Source of the DNA: Bradyrhizobium sp. CCGE-LA001
GTDB taxonomy: Bacteria > Pseudomonadota > Alphaproteobacteria > Rhizobiales > Xanthobacteraceae
Assembly (NCBI RefSeq): GCF_000296215.2
Contig: NZ_CP013949.1
Span: forward strand, 5,449,501 to 5,513,500
Direction of reading: 5' to 3'
Length of the DNA stretch: 64,000 nucleotides
The notes beneath the pieces were generated by a model, which worked only from the letters and a program-made list of their open reading frames with translations, had not been told where the DNA came from and searched no databases. Below, piece after piece: positions 60,822 through 64,000 of this stretch (position 1 is its first letter; each line of letters begins with the position of its first letter). A program made the position numbers and the translations under genes.

Positions 60822-61604
60822 TCACCTTCCCGTCCAGACCGGCTTCCTCTTCTCGCTGAACGCCTTCAGGCCTTCCTTGGCGTCTTCGGTCATCGCCAGC
60901 AGCGCGATCTGGCTTTCGGTGTAGGCGATGCTCTCGTCGAACGACATCGCGGCGATCGCGCGCATGGCGTATTTGCCGCGGCGGATCGCGGTCGGCGATT
61001 TGTCGACGATGCGGCTGATCAACCAGTCGACCTTGGCGTCGAGCTCGGCGGTGGGCACGACGTAGTTGAGGAGGCCTGCAGCCTGCGCGGCCCTGGCATC
61101 GAACGGCTCGCCGGTGAGAGCCCATTCGTTGACGAGGCGGGGCGGCGCGATGCGCTGGAGCAGGCTCAGCACCTGCATCGGGAAAACCCCGACCTTTACC
61201 TCCGGCAGGCCGAAGACGACGTGGTCGGCCGCAACCGCCATGTCGGTCATGCACAGAAGGCCCATGCCGCCGGCCATGCAGACGCCGGCGACCCGCGCAA
61301 TCGCCGGTTTGGTGGAGTTCTGTGACAAACGTAACAGATCAGCATAGTCGACATTTGGTTTGGAATGATCCATCGCGAAAGCCGCGCCGGAATTTTGCAA
61401 ATCGGCGCCCGCGCAGAACGCCTTGTCGCCCGCGCCCGTCAGCACGATGACGCGGACGTCTTTGTCGTCATGCGCGTCGCGATAGCCTTTGGTGATGCCG
61501 GCGATCACGTCGCCGTTCAACGCGTTGCGTTTCTCCGGCCGATTAATGGTGATCCAGAGCGCCTGCCCGCGCTTCTCGGTGATGACGCCAGTGGTGTTGG
61601 TCAT
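60822..61604 (-). CDS. enoyl-CoA hydratase/isomerase family protein
   Basis: A 260-residue crotonase-fold enzyme with ITINRPEKRNALNGDV, oxyanion residues in KAFCAGADLQN, GVCMAGGMGLLCMTDMAVA and the closing KAFSEKRKPVWTGR. The family removes or adds water across a CoA-activated double bond, or isomerises it. It is convergent with the FAD/Fe-S unit. It could be related to the enzyme at 52913 in fatty or aromatic acid breakdown. No specific substrate can be given. Confidence 0.85.
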   Translation of the reverse strand: MTNTTGVITEKRGQALWITINRPEKRNALNGDVIAGITKGYRDAHDDKDVRVIVLTGAGDKAFCAGADLQNSGAAFAMDHSKPNVDYADLLRLSQNSTKPAIARVAGVCMAGGMGLLCMTDMAVAADHVVFGLPEVKVGVFPMQVLSLLQRIAPPRLVNEWALTGEPFDARAAQAAGLLNYVVPTAELDAKVDWLISRIVDKSPTAIRRGKYAMRAIAAMSFDESIAYTESQIALLAMTEDAKEGLKAFSEKRKPVWTGR

Positions 61605-61765
61605 GGCTCGCTCGCTTCCTTGCTCCCGTTTGCAGCCATTTGCGGCAGGTCGGGCAGTGCGCGCAAGGGCAATCTGCGATGCCCGTCATCATAGCGTGTG
61701 GGCGCAACTTCGCTTGTCGATTGAACTACGGGATGTGCCCGCTATCCTGACTGGAGATTCCGCTG

Positions 61766-63151
61766 ATGAGCCATTTCATGCGCGCTGCATTTCTGTTGTT
61801 GCTGGCAGGCCTGGTCATGCTGAGCGGCGGCACCGCCAGCCGCGCAGCCGATGCCGCGAAGATCGCGCTGGTGATCGGCAACGCCAGATATCCGGACAAC
61901 GAATCCGTGCTCAGCGACGTCGCCAACGATGCACAGGACGTCGCTGAGGATTTGAAGCGCGCCGGTTTCGTCGTCGACAGCCAGAGCAACGTCACGGGCG
62001 ATGCCATGCGGCGGGCGCTGGATCGCTTCTATGCCCGCATCGAGCGCGGGGCGGTGGCGCTGATCTTCTTCGACGGTTTCGGCATCCAGTCCAACCGCCA
62101 GACCTATCTGCTGCCGGTCGACGCGCAGGTCTGGACCGAGCCTGATGTCTCGCGCGACGGCTTCAGCCTCGACGCCATCATCGCCGAGATGAACACGCGC
62201 GGTGCCGCGATCAAGATCGCGCTGATCGACGCCTCCCGCCGCAACCCGTTCGAGCGGCGCTTCCGCCGCTATTCGGCGGGCCTCGCGCCCGCGATCGCGC
62301 CGAACAATTCGCTGGTGCTCTACTCAGCCGCGCTCGGTGCAGTCGCGCCCACCGGCAAGACCGACCGCAGCCTGTTCGTCGCCGAACTGCTGCGCGAGAT
62401 GCGCGCACCGAAGATCAGCGCCGAGCAGGCTCTGGCCAACACCAAGAACGGCGTCGTCGCCGCCACCAACCGCGAGCAGGTGCCCTGGCTGTCATCCTCG
62501 CTGACGACGGAATTCTCGTTTGCGGGTGCTGCCACACGGCCACCGGACGATAAGCCGCTAACCAAGCCGGACGTGCAGAAACAGGAGCCGCAAAAGCCAA
62601 TCTGCGAGGTGCCGCAAGCCGCGCCTGCCCCGACCGCGGACGACCTTGCAAGAGATCCCGTCATCGCCGACCTCAGCCGCAAGATTGCGTCGAATGCCAA
62701 TGATGTCGCCTCACGCTACAAGCGCGGCCAGGTCTATGCGATCAAGCGCGCCTACGCGCTCGCCATGCAGGATTTCGACGCGGTGATCCGCCGCGCGCCC
62801 GGCGATGCGGAAGCGCTGAACAACCGGTGCTGGACCCGGGCTGCGACCGGCGATCTGCAAGGCGCGCTCGCCGACTGCAATCGCGCGCTCCAGATCGACC
62901 CCGGACTGAGCGATGCCCTCGACAGCCGCGGTCTCGTCAACCTCAGGCTCGGACGCACAACCGAGGCGATCAAGGACTACACCGACGCGATCCAGCGCAA
63001 CCCGCGCTCCTCGTCCTCGCTGTTCGGGCGCGGCATCGCCGCCCGCAAGAGCGGCGGCGACGGCGCCACAGACATTGCGCAGGCGAAGGCGATGAACCCC
63101 GATATCGCGAAGGAGTTCGTAGGGTACGGTGTGACGGAGTGCGTGCCCTGA
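61766..63151 (+). CDS. caspase-fold protein with TPR repeats, catalytically degenerate
   Basis: A 461-residue exported protein. A signal peptide (MRAAFLLLLAGLVMLSGG to ASRA) leads to a caspase p20 domain at about 32-240 (KIALVIGNARYPD). TPR units follow at about 310-450 (VYAIKRAYALAMQDFDAVI and LGRTTEAIKDYTDAIQRNP). The catalytic His motif (usually SGHG) reads FFDGFG, with F105 at the His. The catalytic Cys motif (usually DACR) reads DASRRNPF, with S157 at the Cys. The fold is kept but protease chemistry is unlikely. GGAG lies 9 bases before ATG. Confidence 0.85.
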   Translation: MSHFMRAAFLLLLAGLVMLSGGTASRAADAAKIALVIGNARYPDNESVLSDVANDAQDVAEDLKRAGFVVDSQSNVTGDAMRRALDRFYARIERGAVALIFFDGFGIQSNRQTYLLPVDAQVWTEPDVSRDGFSLDAIIAEMNTRGAAIKIALIDASRRNPFERRFRRYSAGLAPAIAPNNSLVLYSAALGAVAPTGKTDRSLFVAELLREMRAPKISAEQALANTKNGVVAATNREQVPWLSSSLTTEFSFAGAATRPPDDKPLTKPDVQKQEPQKPICEVPQAAPAPTADDLARDPVIADLSRKIASNANDVASRYKRGQVYAIKRAYALAMQDFDAVIRRAPGDAEALNNRCWTRAATGDLQGALADCNRALQIDPGLSDALDSRGLVNLRLGRTTEAIKDYTDAIQRNPRSSSSLFGRGIAARKSGGDGATDIAQAKAMNPDIAKEFVGYGVTECVP

Positions 63152-63205
63152 GGAAACGCTCCGCAAATGTAGCTACGCTCCTCGGCGACGCCTGAGCCAG
63201 CGCCT

Positions 63206-63337
63206 CGTCCTTCGAGACGACCGCTTCGCGGTCTCCTCAGGATGAGGCTCATCAGCGCCGGTGCCCTTTGAATTGGCTGCCACGCGCTCCGTCCTCATCC
63301 TGAGGAGCCCGCCGACGGCGGGCGTCTCGAAGGATGG
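63206..63337. repeat. long inverted repeat (dispersed intergenic element)
   Basis: Left arm CGTCCTTCGAGACGACCGCT (from 63206) through TCCTCAGGATGAG and right arm CTCATCCTGAGGAGCCCGCC through CGTCTCGAAGGATG (to 63336) are imperfect complements over about 42 bases. The loop is about 47 bases. It matches the common rhizobial intergenic element with CTTCGAGACG and CTCAGGATGAGG. Confidence 0.8.
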
Positions 63338-63341
63338 CCGA

Positions 63342-64000
63342 TTAGACGGAAACAGCCTTCCTGATCCAGACCTTGTTGTCGTGGAATGCGGCGCCGCCGA
63401 TCGGCGCGATCGTATCCGCGCCGGTCAGCATGTTGATGCCGCGGCCGCCGATATGGCCCTTGTTCGGATGAACGGATTCGGCGATCAGCACGCCGCGCCG
63501 CACGCCCTCGAACAGTGTTGCGATCAGCGTGGTCTCGCCGCGGCCGTTGCCGAGCGTCACCGCATCGCCATCGGCGATGTCGAGCGCAGCCGCGTCAAGG
63601 GGGTGGATCATCACGCTTGCCCTGCCCTCGCGCGCCTGCGAGGACGGCGTCTCGTTGAAGGTGGTGTTGAGGAAGCTGCGCGAGGGGCTGGTCGCGAGCC
63701 GGAACGGATGAGCCTGGTCGGCGTGCTCGATCACCGCCCAATGGTCCGGCAGATCAGGCATCTTGTCGTAGTCGCCCATGGTCTGGCCAAATGGCGGATG
63801 CGCCCAATCGGCCTTGAAGTGGAATTTCTTGTCGGCATGGGCAAAGCCGTCGAGATAATGCGAGGTGCGGAAATCCGGCTGCAGGTCGCGCCAGATATCG
63901 GCTTCGAGGCCGGCGATGTCACCGTGATTGCTCAGCTTCAGCGTCGCGTCGATCAGCTCGCGCGGCGTCATCTCGAAGCCCGGATGCTTTGCGCCGAGCC
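63342..64000 (-). CDS. molybdopterin oxidoreductase, C-terminal part (runs off the window)
   Basis: The 3' part of a molybdopterin-dinucleotide enzyme. The frame is open to base 64000, so the gene begins outside the window. The visible residues end the catalytic domain (GAKHPGFEMTPRELI) and form the C-terminal molydopterin-binding domain. Markers are FRLATSPSRSFLNTTFNET, VMIHPLDAAALDIADGDAV and SVHPNKGHIGGRGINMLTGA. This pattern resembles formate dehydrogenase- and nitrate reductase-like proteins of the DMSO reductase family. The substrate cannot be given from this part. Confidence 0.8.
   Translation of the reverse strand, partial: LGAKHPGFEMTPRELIDATLKLSNHGDIAGLEADIWRDLQPDFRTSHYLDGFAHADKKFHFKADWAHPPFGQTMGDYDKMPDLPDHWAVIEHADQAHPFRLATSPSRSFLNTTFNETPSSQAREGRASVMIHPLDAAALDIADGDAVTLGNGRGETTLIATLFEGVRRGVLIAESVHPNKGHIGGRGINMLTGADTIAPIGGAAFHDNKVWIRKAVSV

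Noticed and set aside
61721..61748. TTGAAC-N16-TATCCT as a promoter for the caspase-fold gene
   Set aside because: Transcription would start inside the ribosome-binding site at about 61755, leaving no usable leader.

Overview
The window looks like chromosomal DNA of an alphaproteobacterium of the Bradyrhizobium / Nitrobacteraceae type. Codon positions are strongly GC-biased and genes are packed head to tail with 4- and 8-base stop/start overlaps. There are rhizobial-type dispersed palindromic repeats (about 51.64, 60.70 and 63.21 kb), an Omp25/31-like porin, a tripartite tricarboxylate transporter and a caspase-family/TPR protein. I saw no tRNA, rRNA, insertion sequence, CRISPR array or phage gene. 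The species is inferred from gene style only.

Region 1 (about 0.2-42.8 kb) is a large cell-surface glycan locus. It opens with a CBS-fused GHMP sugar kinase and a methyltransferase. Next comes a nonulosonate-like module: a NeuB synthase fused to a second TIM barrel, a CMP-sugar synthetase, three SDR oxidoreductases and a TIM-barrel isomerase. A fused heptose-type nucleotidyltransferase/HAD phosphatase closes it. At 9.7-18.8 kb lies a nearly complete GDP-route legionaminic acid operon (legB, legC, legG, legI, a formyltransferase, then ptmE-, ptmF-, legF/ptmB- and ptmA-like genes). It has no recognisable legH acetyltransferase. The formyltransferase sits in the operon instead, so the likely product is a 7-N-formyl legionaminic acid. 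Then follow a flippase, a PhyH-type dioxygenase, two Kps-like transferases, GT2 enzymes and a multispanning membrane protein.

From 27.5 to 42.8 kb the locus switches strand repeatedly. A reverse-strand operon encodes a sugar epimerase/reductase and a transketolase split into two genes. A sulfotransferase and an APH-type kinase run forward. RfbF/RfbG (CDP-4-keto-6-deoxyglucose) run in reverse. UDP-xylose synthase, a Wzy-like protein, a CgeB-like transferase, a cupin, a DegT aminotransferase, a methyltransferase and a GT4 run forward, and a second flippase runs in reverse. TPP-dependent C2-transfer genes beside CDP-keto-sugar genes suggest a branched or higher-carbon sugar.

Region 2 (43-49.4 kb) holds a 1104-residue serralysin-like metalloprotease with RTX repeats and five roughly 123-residue repeats, a small exported protein, a class III CoA-transferase and an outer-membrane beta-barrel protein.

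Region 3 (49.5-61.6 kb) is a catabolic island. A tctCBA uptake system, an enoyl-CoA hydratase and two tandem alanine/serine-glyoxylate-type aminotransferases run in reverse. They diverge from a GntR/FadR regulator, a 991-residue FAD/Fe-S 2-hydroxyacid dehydrogenase and a GlcG/HbpS-like protein. A decamer TTTKGNATTC occurs in both control regions and is a candidate operator. The gene set suggests import and oxidation of a carboxylate or 2-hydroxy acid followed by transamination. The substrate is unknown.

Region 4 (61.7-64 kb) has a caspase-fold/TPR protein that has lost both catalytic residues, and the 3' end of a molybdopterin oxidoreductase gene that leaves the window.
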